DNA of 64,000 nucleotides, from assembly GCF_003591175.1 (NCBI RefSeq), contig NZ_QYYG01000001.1, forward strand, positions 1,550,001-1,614,000, given 5' to 3'. The stretch's first letter is position 1. Each line of letters starts with the position of its first letter. Source of the stretch: Serratia inhibens (GTDB lineage: Bacteria; Pseudomonadota; Gammaproteobacteria; Enterobacterales; Enterobacteriaceae). The notes below the pieces were generated by a model, which had not been told where the DNA came from, ran no database searches, and was given only the letters and a program-made list of their open reading frames with translations. This document shows, piece by piece, positions 33,863 through 43,109 of the stretch. Position numbers and translations under genes: made by a program.

Positions 33863-36800
33863 TCAACCGGCGTGTTCCAGCCACAGCAAAGCATCGCCTG
33901 GCCCTACCGGCCGCCCTTGCCGGCAACCGATGCGTTTGATGATCCCGGCGCGCGGCGCGGTGACCGCCAGTTCCATTTTCATCGCCTCGACCACAATCAG
34001 CGGCTGGCCGGCTTCCACCGCCTGTCCCGGTTCCACCAGGATCTTCCACACGTTGCCGTTCAGATCGGCACTGACCAGATAGCCGTCGACCTCTTCTTCA
34101 TCATTCTGCGGCGGCAGCAATTGCGCCTCGGCCTCGCTCTCTTGCGCCTGCCAGAGCGTCACTTCATGGTTGAATGCCTGTTGCTGGCGCTGCTGGAATG
34201 CGGCGATGTCTGCGGCGTTGTCCGCCAGAAAACGGGTGTACTCGGCAAAGTCGAATTCGCTGTTCTCGATGCGGACCTGCGCACGCCCTTCACGGAACGC
34301 CTCGCGCTGCTCATCCAGTTCCTGCTCGCTGACCGGATAGAAACGCACCTGATCGAAGAAGTGCAGTAACCAGGGTTCACCGGCGTTGAACTGCGGGTTT
34401 TTGAGGAATTTGTTCCAGATCGGCAGCGTGCGCCCAACCAGCTGATAACCACCCGGCGAATCCATGCCATAAATGCACATGTACATGCCCCCGATACCGA
34501 CCGTGCCTTCGGCGGTGTGGGTGCGTGCCGGGTTGTATTTGGAGCTGAGCAACCGGTGGCGCGGATCAATCGGCACCGCGCATGGCGCGCCGAGATAGAC
34601 ATCGCCCAACCCGAGGATCAAATAACTGGCGTCGAAGATAATGTCGCGCACCTGTTCGCGGTGGCTGAGGCCATTGATGCGCTGGATAAAATCGACGTTG
34701 TTCGGCAGCCAGGGCGCAGAGCTGCGTACCGTTTGGCTATAGCGCTCCACCGCGCCCAGGGTGGCGGAGTCTTCAAACGCCATCGGCAGATAAACCGTGC
34801 GCGTCGGCACCTTCAGGCGGCTGACGTCGCCCAGCGCCTGTTCACGCGCCAGCAGGCGCTGGAGCAAATCGGCCTGGCCGATAGTGCGGCTGTCGTAACG
34901 GATCTGCAGCGAACGCACGCCCGGAGCCAGTTCCTCGACACCGGGGATCGCGTCCTGTTTGAGCGACTGCATCAGCAGATGAATACGCAAGCGCAACGCC
35001 AGATCGAGCAGGTTGTCGCCGTACTCCATCAAAATGTAGCCGTCCCCGGCCTGGCGATAGACCACCGAGGGGCGGCCGTCTCCGGCCGGCAACGCGGCGA
35101 CGATAGCGGCAGAAGCCGTGGCGCCCGGCGTCAGATCCGGCGTCGGCAGGGTTATCGCCTTCACCGCCGCCAGCGCTTCGATGCTGCCAAGCTGCGCCTG
35201 CTCCAGCGATTGCGCCTGTTTGAAACCGATAGGATGGAAGCGGATGCGGTCGCCCGGCTTCACCTGGCCCACCTTCCACAGTTCGGCTTTGGCGATGGTT
35301 ACCGGGCAGACAAAACCGCCGAGGCTCGGCCCGTCGCGGGTGAGGATCACCGGGAAATCGCCAGTGAAATTAATCGAGCCGATAGCGTACTCGCAGTCGT
35401 GTACGTTAGAAGGGTGCAGCCCGGCTTCGCCGCCGTCCTGCCGCGCCCAGCCAGGTTTCGGCCCCGACAGGCGCACGCCCAGCCGGTTGGAGTTGTAGTG
35501 CACCTGCCATTCGGCGGCAAAGAAGGTGTCGATCGACTCCGGGGTAAAGAAATCCGGCGCACCGTGCGGGCCATAGAGCACGCCGATGTTCCACAGGTTA
35601 CCGTATTGCGGGATCAGGCTGTCGTCCACCGCCTGCGGCGCCGCGATGGGTGCCGGGGTGGTGCTGGCCGCCAGCGCAGGCTGGGCTACCGCCAGCATAT
35701 CGGCGACCCGCAGGGTGCGCCCGGCGTGGCCGCCAAACTGCCCGAGGGCGAAGGTCGAGCGGCTGCCCAAATACACCGGCACGTCGAACCCATTACGCAC
35801 CGCCAGATAGGTGCGGCAACCGTGCGTGGCGCGGCCCAAGCTCAGAACCTGCCCGGCGCGAACCGCCACCGGCTGCCAATAGGCCACCGCTTCCCCATCC
35901 AGGTTCGCCGGGCAGTCGGCGCCGGTCAGGGCGATGATCGCGTCGCAGTGGAAGCGCAAGGTCGGCCCCTGCAAGGTAAACTCCAGCCCGGCGGCGCTCG
36001 GGTGGTTGCCGACAATGCGGTTGGCCAGCCGGAAAGCGAAATCATCCATCGGCCCGGAAGGCGGCACGCCGATATCCCAATAGCCAAGGCGGCCCGGGTA
36101 ATCCTGCACGCTGCTGTAGGTGCCCGGTTGCAGCACTTCAATGCTGCTGGGCTGGAAACGGAAGCTGTCCAGCATGCGGGTCCAGACTTCGCCGCTCTGG
36201 AATTGCGCCGTGGCGATCACCTGGCGCAGGTAATCGAGGTTGGTGGCGATGCCGTGCAAACGGGTAGCGCCGAGCACCGTGCGCATTTTCGCCAGCGCCT
36301 GTTGGCGATCTTCGCCGTGGACGATCAGTTTGGCGATCATCGGGTCGTAAAATGCCGACACTTCACTGCCAGTCGCCACCCAGCCGTCGACGCGCACGTT
36401 ATCCGGGAAATGCACCTCGGTCAGCACGCCGGGGCTGGGCTGGAAATTCTTCAGCGGATCTTCGGCATAGATGCGCACCTCGATCGAAGCCCCCTGCGGT
36501 GCGCGTTGCAGCGCCGCCCAGTCCAGCGCATCGCCCGCCGCCACCTGCAACATGCATTCGATCAGATCCAAGCCGGTCACCATCTCGGTCACCGGATGTT
36601 CCACCTGCAAGCGAGTGTTTACCTCAAGGAAATAGAACTCGTCGCGCGCGCCGTCGTAGATAAACTCCACGGTGCCGGCGCTGCGGTAATTCACCGATTC
36701 ACCCAGCGCTACCGCTGCCCGATGCAGCGCCTGACGGGTCGCCGCCGGCAGGTTCGGCGCCGGGGTTTCTTCCACCACCTTCTGGTTACGGCGCTGCAAC

Positions 36801-37486
36801 GAACAATCGCGCTCGCCGAGCGCCACCACCCGGCCCTGGCCATCGCCAAAGATTTGCACTTCCACATGGCGCGCCTGATCGACAAAGCGCTCGATAAAGG
36901 CCCCGGAGTCGCGGAAGAACTGCTCGCCCAGCCGCTTTACGCTGTCGTAAGCTTCGCGCAGCGCCGCTTCGTCGTCACAGCGCGTCAGACCAATGCCGCC
37001 ACCGCCGGCGGTGCTTTTCAACATGACCGGATAGCCAATCCGCGCGGCGGCAGTGACCGCGTCCTCAATGCTGTCCAGCAGGCCGGTACCCGGCGTCATC
37101 GGCACCTGCGCCACCGCCGCCAGTTCACGCGCCCGGTGCTTCAGGCCGAATTCGCGGATCTGCGCCGCCGTCGGCCCGATAAAGGCGATGCCCGCCGCTT
37201 CGCAGGCATCGGCGAATTCGGCGCTCTCGGAGAGAAAACCGTAGCCGGGATAGATCGCCTGCGCGCCGGTTTCCGCTGCGGCAGCGAGGATTTTATCAAT
37301 GCACAGGTAACTGTCGGCGGCCTTTTCGCCGCCGATCGCCACCGCCAGATCGGCCTCGGTGACATGTGGCGCATTGCGGTCGGCATCGGAATAGACCGCC
37401 ACGCTGGTCACCCCCAGACGTTTCAGGGTACGGATCGCGCGGCAGGCAATTTCGCCGCGGTTGGCTATCAATACAGTGGTAAACAT
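33863..37486 (-). CDS. uca: Urea carboxylase
   Basis: A protein of 1207 residues starting MFTTVLIANRGEIACRAIRT; upstream in-frame sequence belongs to an ERIC repeat. The order is biotin carboxylase (residues 1-450, including KSTAGGGGIGL and FLEVNTRLQVEHPVTE), KipA/KipI-type carboxyltransferase domains (about 460-1050, including GPMDDFAFRLANRIVGN), and a C-terminal biotinyl domain with EAMKM near the end. It uses ATP and bicarbonate to turn urea into allophanate; some close relatives prefer guanidine. It acts in the cytoplasm and feeds allophanate hydrolase. The neighbouring urt importer supports urea as the substrate. Confidence 0.93.
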   Translation of the reverse strand: MFTTVLIANRGEIACRAIRTLKRLGVTSVAVYSDADRNAPHVTEADLAVAIGGEKAADSYLCIDKILAAAAETGAQAIYPGYGFLSESAEFADACEAAGIAFIGPTAAQIREFGLKHRARELAAVAQVPMTPGTGLLDSIEDAVTAAARIGYPVMLKSTAGGGGIGLTRCDDEAALREAYDSVKRLGEQFFRDSGAFIERFVDQARHVEVQIFGDGQGRVVALGERDCSLQRRNQKVVEETPAPNLPAATRQALHRAAVALGESVNYRSAGTVEFIYDGARDEFYFLEVNTRLQVEHPVTEMVTGLDLIECMLQVAAGDALDWAALQRAPQGASIEVRIYAEDPLKNFQPSPGVLTEVHFPDNVRVDGWVATGSEVSAFYDPMIAKLIVHGEDRQQALAKMRTVLGATRLHGIATNLDYLRQVIATAQFQSGEVWTRMLDSFRFQPSSIEVLQPGTYSSVQDYPGRLGYWDIGVPPSGPMDDFAFRLANRIVGNHPSAAGLEFTLQGPTLRFHCDAIIALTGADCPANLDGEAVAYWQPVAVRAGQVLSLGRATHGCRTYLAVRNGFDVPVYLGSRSTFALGQFGGHAGRTLRVADMLAVAQPALAASTTPAPIAAPQAVDDSLIPQYGNLWNIGVLYGPHGAPDFFTPESIDTFFAAEWQVHYNSNRLGVRLSGPKPGWARQDGGEAGLHPSNVHDCEYAIGSINFTGDFPVILTRDGPSLGGFVCPVTIAKAELWKVGQVKPGDRIRFHPIGFKQAQSLEQAQLGSIEALAAVKAITLPTPDLTPGATASAAIVAALPAGDGRPSVVYRQAGDGYILMEYGDNLLDLALRLRIHLLMQSLKQDAIPGVEELAPGVRSLQIRYDSRTIGQADLLQRLLAREQALGDVSRLKVPTRTVYLPMAFEDSATLGAVERYSQTVRSSAPWLPNNVDFIQRINGLSHREQVRDIIFDASYLILGLGDVYLGAPCAVPIDPRHRLLSSKYNPARTHTAEGTVGIGGMYMCIYGMDSPGGYQLVGRTLPIWNKFLKNPQFNAGEPWLLHFFDQVRFYPVSEQELDEQREAFREGRAQVRIENSEFDFAEYTRFLADNAADIAAFQQRQQQAFNHEVTLWQAQESEAEAQLLPPQNDEEEVDGYLVSADLNGNVWKILVEPGQAVEAGQPLIVVEAMKMELAVTAPRAGIIKRIGCRQGRPVGPGDALLWLEHAG

Positions 37487-37506
37487 TATGCAATCCTCAT
37501 AGAACG

Positions 37507-37631
37507 ATACCCAATAGCTTTCAGGCTGTGGCCAGGCGGCAAGCAGACACATCCCCAGGAGCTTACTCAGGTAAGTGACTAGGGTGAGTCTGTGCAGCCA
37601 ACAACGCCAGGGTCGGAAAGATGACGGGTAT
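37507..37631 (+). repeat. ERIC element overlapping the 3' end of the hydrolase gene
   Basis: It contains GAGCTTACTCAGGTAAGTGA and ends at GACGGGTATA. The last 17 or so codons and the stop of allophanate hydrolase lie within it. Confidence 0.88.
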
Positions 37632-39435
37632 AGTTGCGCCAGCCGCCAAACTCAGTGATGTCTGATGCGCCTTCCAGCGCCCAGGGTTCGCAGATAAAGC
37701 CTTTTACCCGGCGGCCATCCGCCAGCAGCAGCGTGCCGATGCCCAGCGGCGCCGGGATCTCCGCGACAAACTCGCCGAAACGCGCCAGCGGGATGTCCCA
37801 CAGCTCAACGCTGATGGCGGCCCCCTGCCCGGTTTTGACCAGCCCCGGTTTGGGCGGCTGAGTATTGGCCAGGGCGTATAGCCGGTAGCACGGCGCGGTG
37901 GCGGTTTGCTCCACCCATACCGCGTTGCGCTGGGTAAGCTGGGCATTGAGCGGCATACCGCTGAGGTGAGCGCCCACCACCGCCACCCGCACATGTTCCA
38001 CCGATGGCGTCAGCGGCGCCGGCGGCGGCAGCGCGCGACCGGTGGCGCCAAGCGGCAGGTTCTGAGCCTGTTGCCAGCGCAGGCCGAAGACCGCCAACGC
38101 ACGATCGTGCCAGGCCGGCGCGATCAGCGTGATGCCGGCAGGCAGGCCGTCGTCGCGCATCGGCGCAGGCAAGGCCAGCGCGCTCAGATCGGCCAGGTTG
38201 GTAAAGTTGGTGTAGGTACCGAATTGCGAATTGAACAACACCGGCTCCTGCTCCATTTCCGCCAAGGTGCGCAGCGTCGGCGAAGTCGGCACCACCAGCG
38301 CGTCGTACTGCGCCAGTTGCTGGCCAATTTCCCGTGCCAGCTCGGCACGCAGGTATTCCGCCTTGTAGGCATCGCAGGCGCTGTACTTAAGGCCATTATT
38401 GAGGATGCCGCGCACCACCGGGTTGATGGCCTGAGGATCGCTGTTCAGCATTTTCTCGACCGCCACGGTGCGCTCCGCGACCCAGGGGCCGTAATAGAGC
38501 TGCTCGGCCAGTTGGTGAAAGGGGGTGAAATCTATGGGTTCAAGCGCGACACCGCAGCGTTGCAACTGCGCCAGCGCCCGTTGAAACGCCTGCTCGGCCT
38601 GTGTGTCGCCGAAAAACTCGGGCTGCGCGGGCACCGCAAAACGCGGCGCTGCGGGCAAATCCGCCGGGGCGGTGCGGGGGTTGATGCGCGAATAGGCGTC
38701 GGCCGCGTCATAGCCGCCGGCCATCTCGGCTACCAGAGCGGCATCCGCCACCGTCAGGGCAAATACCGAGACGCTGTCGTTCAGGCGACATGCGGGCACC
38801 ACGCCACGGTTCGACAGCCAACCTTTGGTCGGTTTGAGACCGACGATATTGTTGAACCCCGCAGGAACGCGCCCGGAGCCTGCAGTATCGGTACCCAGCG
38901 AGAACGGCGTCAGGCCGCGCGCCACCACCGAGGCCGAACCGGAACTGGAGCCGCCGCTGACGTAGCGGCAGTCAAAGCTGTTGACCACCGCACCGTGCGG
39001 TGAGCGGGTGCCGACCAGGCCGGTGGCGAACTGATCGAGGTTGGTTTTACCGATAACGATGGCGCCGGCGGCGCGCAGATTGGCGACGACCCTGGCATCC
39101 TCTGCGGCCTGGTAGGTGAATTCCGGGCAGGCGGCGCTGGTCGGCCAGCCGCCGACGTCGATATTGTCTTTAACCGCAAAGGGCACGCCGAACAGCGGCA
39201 GGCGGCTGATATCCCCGGCGACCGCGTCCAGCTGCTGCGCCAGCTGTTGGTATTGCGCTTCCAGCTGCGCGGCGGTGGCCAGGTAAAGCCAGGCGTTGTC
39301 GTCCAGGCTCAGGCCCGACGTCAGCGCCGCCAGGGTAGCGCGCACGCAGGCCATTCGCTCACCGGCCGGCCGGGTGTGGTAATGGTGCTGCCATTCGCTG
39401 AGGGTGAAACCGCGTTGTTTAACTGGCTGGGTCAT
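37579..39435 (-). CDS. atzF: Allophanate hydrolase
   Basis: A protein of 618 residues of the amidase-signature family. The Ser-cisSer-Lys triad is visible: AVKDNIDV near residue 88, the GGSSSGSA block near 161, and GTDTAGSGRVPAGFNNIVG. The C-terminal 150 residues form the second domain that completes decarboxylation. It splits allophanate to two ammonia and two carbon dioxide, completing the route opened by urea carboxylase. The natural end seems to be near FGGWRNYT; the final residues come from an inserted ERIC repeat. Confidence 0.93.
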   Translation of the reverse strand: MTQPVKQRGFTLSEWQHHYHTRPAGERMACVRATLAALTSGLSLDDNAWLYLATAAQLEAQYQQLAQQLDAVAGDISRLPLFGVPFAVKDNIDVGGWPTSAACPEFTYQAAEDARVVANLRAAGAIVIGKTNLDQFATGLVGTRSPHGAVVNSFDCRYVSGGSSSGSASVVARGLTPFSLGTDTAGSGRVPAGFNNIVGLKPTKGWLSNRGVVPACRLNDSVSVFALTVADAALVAEMAGGYDAADAYSRINPRTAPADLPAAPRFAVPAQPEFFGDTQAEQAFQRALAQLQRCGVALEPIDFTPFHQLAEQLYYGPWVAERTVAVEKMLNSDPQAINPVVRGILNNGLKYSACDAYKAEYLRAELAREIGQQLAQYDALVVPTSPTLRTLAEMEQEPVLFNSQFGTYTNFTNLADLSALALPAPMRDDGLPAGITLIAPAWHDRALAVFGLRWQQAQNLPLGATGRALPPPAPLTPSVEHVRVAVVGAHLSGMPLNAQLTQRNAVWVEQTATAPCYRLYALANTQPPKPGLVKTGQGAAISVELWDIPLARFGEFVAEIPAPLGIGTLLLADGRRVKGFICEPWALEGASDITEFGGWRNYTRHLSDPGVVGCTDSP

Positions 39436-39447
39436 CGTCTGAATTCC

Positions 39448-39463
39448 ATCTAGTACACAAGAT
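39448..39463. promoter_or_regulatory. Candidate GntR operator upstream of allophanate hydrolase
   Basis: ATCTAGTACACAAGAT is a 16-base pseudo-palindrome of the form ATCTnGTnnACnAGAT, with the GT-N-AC layout of FadR/GntR operators. It ends 13 bases before the start codon, where binding would block initiation. Confidence 0.5.
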
Positions 39464-39591
39464 GGGATTCAATAGAGCAACCGGCGTGCCAATTTTTAAT
39501 CCACTGATTTCAATAAATTATAATTAAAACTTATGACGGGAGAGTAAAAAACCTGCACCAGCGGCGCGCAATCGTCGGACAAAAAAGGTGC

Positions 39592-39619
39592 AAAAAAAGC
39601 GCCGTCTTGCGACGGCGCC
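39592..39619 (-). terminator. Terminator after yehS
   Basis: On the minus strand GCGCCGTC-GCAA-GACGGCGC is followed directly by seven T. It lies 20 bases past the yehS stop and is a textbook intrinsic terminator. Confidence 0.92.
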
Positions 39620-39638
39620 TGATGATTTTTCCTGCGGT

Positions 39639-40103
39639 TTACTCGCCGCGAATGCGTTGCGCCAAACCTTTGAGGAAATAACGCAGCATCTGATCGCCGC
39701 ACGGGCGGAAGTTTTTGGTGCCTTCTTTACGGAACAGCGCGCTCAGCTCCGGCTTGGAGATGCGGAACTCCACGGCGGTGAAGATCTGGTGCATGTCGGT
39801 GTCTTTCAGTTCGAACGCCACGCGCAGCTTTTTCAACACCAGATTGTTGGTGATCGGCAGTTCCACTTCCGGTGCCGGGAACTTGTCGTCCTTGCCGCGC
39901 TTGAGGAACACCAGGCCGTTCAGGAAGTGCGCCATCACTTCGTCCGGGCAGTTTTCGAAACCCGGCTCGCCTTCTTTGATGACGTAAGCGCGCATCGCAG
40001 AGACCTCAACGTCGAAATTATCCAGTTTGATAATCTCGGTCATTTTGGCGTCGTTAAGACTCAGCATGTAGCGCACGCTGCGCAGCACATCGTTGTTGAT
40101 CAT
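39639..40103 (-). CDS. yehS: YehS-like protein (DUF1456)
   Basis: A protein of 154 residues starting MINNDVLRSVRYMLSLNDAK. It consists of two copies of the DUF1456 helical unit (LRSVRYMLSLNDAKM and LKKLRVAFELKDTDMHQI). The function is not established in E. coli. It stands alone with its own terminator and an ERIC element upstream. Confidence 0.92.
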   Translation of the reverse strand: MINNDVLRSVRYMLSLNDAKMTEIIKLDNFDVEVSAMRAYVIKEGEPGFENCPDEVMAHFLNGLVFLKRGKDDKFPAPEVELPITNNLVLKKLRVAFELKDTDMHQIFTAVEFRISKPELSALFRKEGTKNFRPCGDQMLRYFLKGLAQRIRGE

Positions 40104-40147
40104 GGAGTTGCCTTTAGCTTGTAAACCGGGGAGGTACGCATTTGATA

Positions 40148-40272
40148 TATACCCTATGGCTTTCAAGTTGCAGCTAGGCGCCCAGCTCGCTCATCCCAGG
40201 CGCTTACTCAGGTAAGTCACTGGGGTGGGCGAGTGCAGGTAACAACGCTGCGGCTTGAAAGACGACGGGTAT
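40148..40272 (+). repeat. ERIC element
   Basis: A full-length copy with the core AGGTAAGTCACTGGGGTGGG and outer ends TACCCTATGGCTTTCAAG and CTTGAAAGACGACGGGTA. Confidence 0.9.
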
Positions 40273-40273
40273 G

Positions 40274-40298
40274 GCCGCACACCTTGAATATGTGCGGC
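40274..40298 (-). terminator. Hairpin after phnE2
   Basis: GCCGCAC and GTGCGGC pair around an 11-base loop, 26 bases past the stop of the last phn gene. There is no T run, so termination is uncertain. Confidence 0.4.
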
Positions 40299-40323
40299 AG
40301 TATAGGGATCGGTGAAGGGTTTC

Positions 40324-41223
40324 TCAATCGATTTGGCTTTTTTGCCGATACAGCGGGATATCTTCGCCAATAATGTATTTGTTGCGCAGGAGAGACGACA
40401 CCTTATCCATCACCATCACTACCACCACCAGGATCAGGGTGATGAACATCACCACGTCCCAGTTCCACAGCCGCATGTTCTCCGCATAGACCAGGCCGAT
40501 ACCGCCGGCGCCGACGAAGCCCAGCACCGCCGCAGAGCGGGTGTTGGATTCAATCTGGTACAGGCTCAGCGCCAGGAAGGTGGGAAACGACTGGGTGAAA
40601 ATACCGTAACGGTGCTTTTGCAAGCCGTTGGCACCCACCGCCGTCAAGCCGCGGCTGGGGGATTTATCCACCGCTTCGTGCCCTTCGGCATACAGCTTGC
40701 CGAGCAGCCCGACGTCCTGCATCACAATCGCCAGCACCCCGGCCAACGGCCCCATGCCGACGGCGCGCACGAAGATCAGCCCCCAGATCGCCATATCGAT
40801 GCCGCGTAAAATATCCAGCAACCGCCGTACCGCCACCGAGATCGGCCGCAGCAGCGGCGTCGACATCACGTTGCGCGCGGCGAAGAACGACAGCGGCAAG
40901 GCGATAAGCGAAGCGGTGATGGTGCCGGCAAATACGATGCCGATGGTGATGAAGATCTGCTGGAAGTAATACATAAACGGCCAGTTGACGAAATCGTGCC
41001 AGACGAACATGCGCACAAAGTAACGGCCCAGTTGCTGGCAGCCGTTAACGAACTGCGGCCAGGAGATGCCGAAGAACTGGAAGAAGAACAGATAATACAG
41101 CGCGATCGCCACGGCGATAATACCGAGGGTACGCAGATAGCGGCGCTGCTGCGAGAATATTTCCGGGTGCTGCTGTTTGAGCGTTTGCAGCCTTTGTGCC
41201 GTGAGCGTTGGCGCGGTGATCAT
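40324..41223 (-). CDS. phnE: Phosphonate-type ABC permease (PhnE, second copy)
   Basis: A protein of 299 residues starting MITAPTLTAQRLQTLKQQ. It has six membrane segments and the permease loop with AVLGFVGAGGIGLVY at its end. The start overlaps the stop of the neighbouring permease gene (ATGA), so the two permeases are made together and probably form a heterodimer. Confidence 0.9.
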   Translation of the reverse strand: MITAPTLTAQRLQTLKQQHPEIFSQQRRYLRTLGIIAVAIALYYLFFFQFFGISWPQFVNGCQQLGRYFVRMFVWHDFVNWPFMYYFQQIFITIGIVFAGTITASLIALPLSFFAARNVMSTPLLRPISVAVRRLLDILRGIDMAIWGLIFVRAVGMGPLAGVLAIVMQDVGLLGKLYAEGHEAVDKSPSRGLTAVGANGLQKHRYGIFTQSFPTFLALSLYQIESNTRSAAVLGFVGAGGIGLVYAENMRLWNWDVVMFITLILVVVVMVMDKVSSLLRNKYIIGEDIPLYRQKSQID

Positions 41224-42083
41224 TTTTTCCCCTCCACGACCCGTTTGCGCAGTTCGCCGGAGGTGTAATCCAGCAGCGAAACCACCAGGATAATCAGCAA
41301 CAGCGTCATGCTGACCTGATCGTAGCGATCGAGCTTGATATTGGTCATCAGCTCCTGGCCGATGCCGCCCGCCCCCACCAGCCCCAGAATGGTCGACTGG
41401 CGGAAGTTGATTTCCAGCCGCATAAAGCTGTACGACAGAAACACCGGCTTCACCTGCGGCCACAGGCCGAAACGCATGCGTTGCAACGGCGTCGCGCCGC
41501 AGGCCGCCAGCCCGCGCACCGGCTTGTTGGAGGCGGTTTCGATCGACTCATAAAACAGTTTTGTCAGGCTGCCGATAGTGTGCAGCGCCAGCGCCAAAAA
41601 GCCGGGGGTGGCGCCAATGCCGAACGCCATCACAAACATCACCGCCCACGCCAGCTCCGGCATGGTGCGCAAAAAAGCCACCAGCGTGCGGATCGCCAGG
41701 CGCAGCGACGCCGGGCTGTGGGTATTGTTAGCCGCCAGAAACGCCAGCCCCCCCGCCACCAGCACCGAAAGAAGGGTCGCCGCCAGCGCCAGTTGCAGCG
41801 TTTCCCAGATCAGCGGCAGCTGAATGTTGAGCCGATAACCCCAGTAGGCCAATGACCCTTCGGTATGGCCATCGGCGAACAGCAGCTTCCAGTGCAGCGT
41901 CGGGACGGTTTCCGCCAGGTAATCGAAGAAGTGGGGAATGGACACCCACACGATATGCAGGTTGAACTCGGCGATGTTGCCGGCGCCCAGGTAGAGCGCC
42001 ACCAGACCGAGCGACCAGAACAGCGTCTCGCGCTTTTGCTTGCTGCGGATCTGTTGGTAGTAGTGCGCAAAATCTGTATTCAA
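41220..42083 (-). CDS. phnE: Phosphonate-type ABC permease (PhnE, first copy)
   Basis: A protein of 287 residues. The only start that keeps the whole N-terminus is TTG at 42083 (NTDFAHYYQQIRSK), with GGAAA about 10 bases upstream. The loop STILGLVGAGGIGQELM is the EAA-type signature of PhnE. Six membrane segments are visible. Confidence 0.9.
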   Translation of the reverse strand: MNTDFAHYYQQIRSKQKRETLFWSLGLVALYLGAGNIAEFNLHIVWVSIPHFFDYLAETVPTLHWKLLFADGHTEGSLAYWGYRLNIQLPLIWETLQLALAATLLSVLVAGGLAFLAANNTHSPASLRLAIRTLVAFLRTMPELAWAVMFVMAFGIGATPGFLALALHTIGSLTKLFYESIETASNKPVRGLAACGATPLQRMRFGLWPQVKPVFLSYSFMRLEINFRQSTILGLVGAGGIGQELMTNIKLDRYDQVSMTLLLIILVVSLLDYTSGELRKRVVEGKK

Positions 42084-42141
42084 AATAGGTTTCCGACGTG
42101 TGGAAATCAGCGGGGCTCAGCCTGGCCAAGCCCCGGCAGCA

Positions 42142-43074
42142 TTAACGGTCGCCTTTGGTCAGCTCACGCTTCATATCGATGATGTTCTGGTATTCCGCCA
42201 GGGTGGTGTCGCCGATGTGCTGTTTGCCGCCCATCGCCTTGATAAAGCACTGGTGATCGTCCTTATCCAGCTTTTTGATGGCGGTCACGACTTTGGCTTT
42301 GAAATCGGCCGGCAGCGAGTTGCTCACCAGGATTGGGCCATTCGGGATCAGCGGCGACTGCCAGATAATGCGGATCTGTTTCATCAGGTCCGGGTGATCC
42401 ATGCGGATCATGCGGGTGAAGGCACCGCTGGTGTAACCGGTGTTGTAATCGCCGATCATCGAAGCCCAGGTCACCGCGCCTTCGAACTGGCCGTTCAGCA
42501 CGCCGAGAATGTCCTGCTCATGGCCACCGGAGAAGGTGACGCTGGAGAAGGCGTTGTTGTATTTGTTGTCCACCGTGCCGCCGAACAGTTTTTTGAACGC
42601 CTGGTTCGGGATCAGGAAGCCGGAAGTGGAATCAGGATCGGCGAAACCGACGGCTTTACCCTTCAGATCTTCCAGCTTTTTATACGGGCTACCGGCTTTG
42701 ACCACCACCACCGAGTGGTAACCGCGGGATTGGTCAACGTCATCAACCGCAATACCGACGATGTCCACCGCTTTCGGATCCTTGATGTACACCGAGGCGA
42801 ACGACGATGGCGACATGCTCAGCACCAGATCGATCTTGCCGCCCAGCAGGCCCTGGATCACCCCGGAATAGTCGGAAGAGTTGCGCATCTTGGTGTCCAC
42901 GTTCAGCTCTTTGTCCAGGAACTGCTTCACGCACTGGTTATCGCCGATCTGCTGGGTGGCGTTTTGGCCGCCGAGAATGCCCAGGTTCAGTTCTTTAGGT
43001 GCGTCCGCTGCGGCAGCATTAAATACCATCATCGCGCCGGCCATCACTGTGGTCAGACTCAATACTTTTTTCAT
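42142..43074 (-). CDS. phnD: Phosphonate-type ABC substrate-binding protein (PhnD)
   Basis: A protein of 310 residues from MKKVLSLTTVMAGAMMVFNA, with a cleavable signal peptide ending near AAAADA. The mature part has the PhnD pattern (GGKIDLVLSMSPSSFASVYI, then KGKAVGFADPDSTSGFLIPN). It binds phosphonate, phosphite or a related ligand in the periplasm. No C-P lyase or phosphonatase gene lies nearby, so the ligand cannot be deduced from context. Confidence 0.92.
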   Translation of the reverse strand: MKKVLSLTTVMAGAMMVFNAAAADAPKELNLGILGGQNATQQIGDNQCVKQFLDKELNVDTKMRNSSDYSGVIQGLLGGKIDLVLSMSPSSFASVYIKDPKAVDIVGIAVDDVDQSRGYHSVVVVKAGSPYKKLEDLKGKAVGFADPDSTSGFLIPNQAFKKLFGGTVDNKYNNAFSSVTFSGGHEQDILGVLNGQFEGAVTWASMIGDYNTGYTSGAFTRMIRMDHPDLMKQIRIIWQSPLIPNGPILVSNSLPADFKAKVVTAIKKLDKDDHQCFIKAMGGKQHIGDTTLAEYQNIIDMKRELTKGDR

Positions 43075-43109
43075 TACGTGTGCCCTGTGTGTGTAAAGGT
43101 AAAAGTGAA

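Noticed and set aside
34517-37582. A 1021-codon plus-strand frame opposite urea carboxylase
   Set aside because: It is the antisense frame of a GC-rich gene; rich in Arg, His and Gln with no domain, whereas the other strand is a clear urea carboxylase.
39436-39560. Guanidine (ykkC) riboswitch before the hydrolase gene
   Set aside because: The conserved ykkC blocks were not found; only a GntR-like palindrome is visible.
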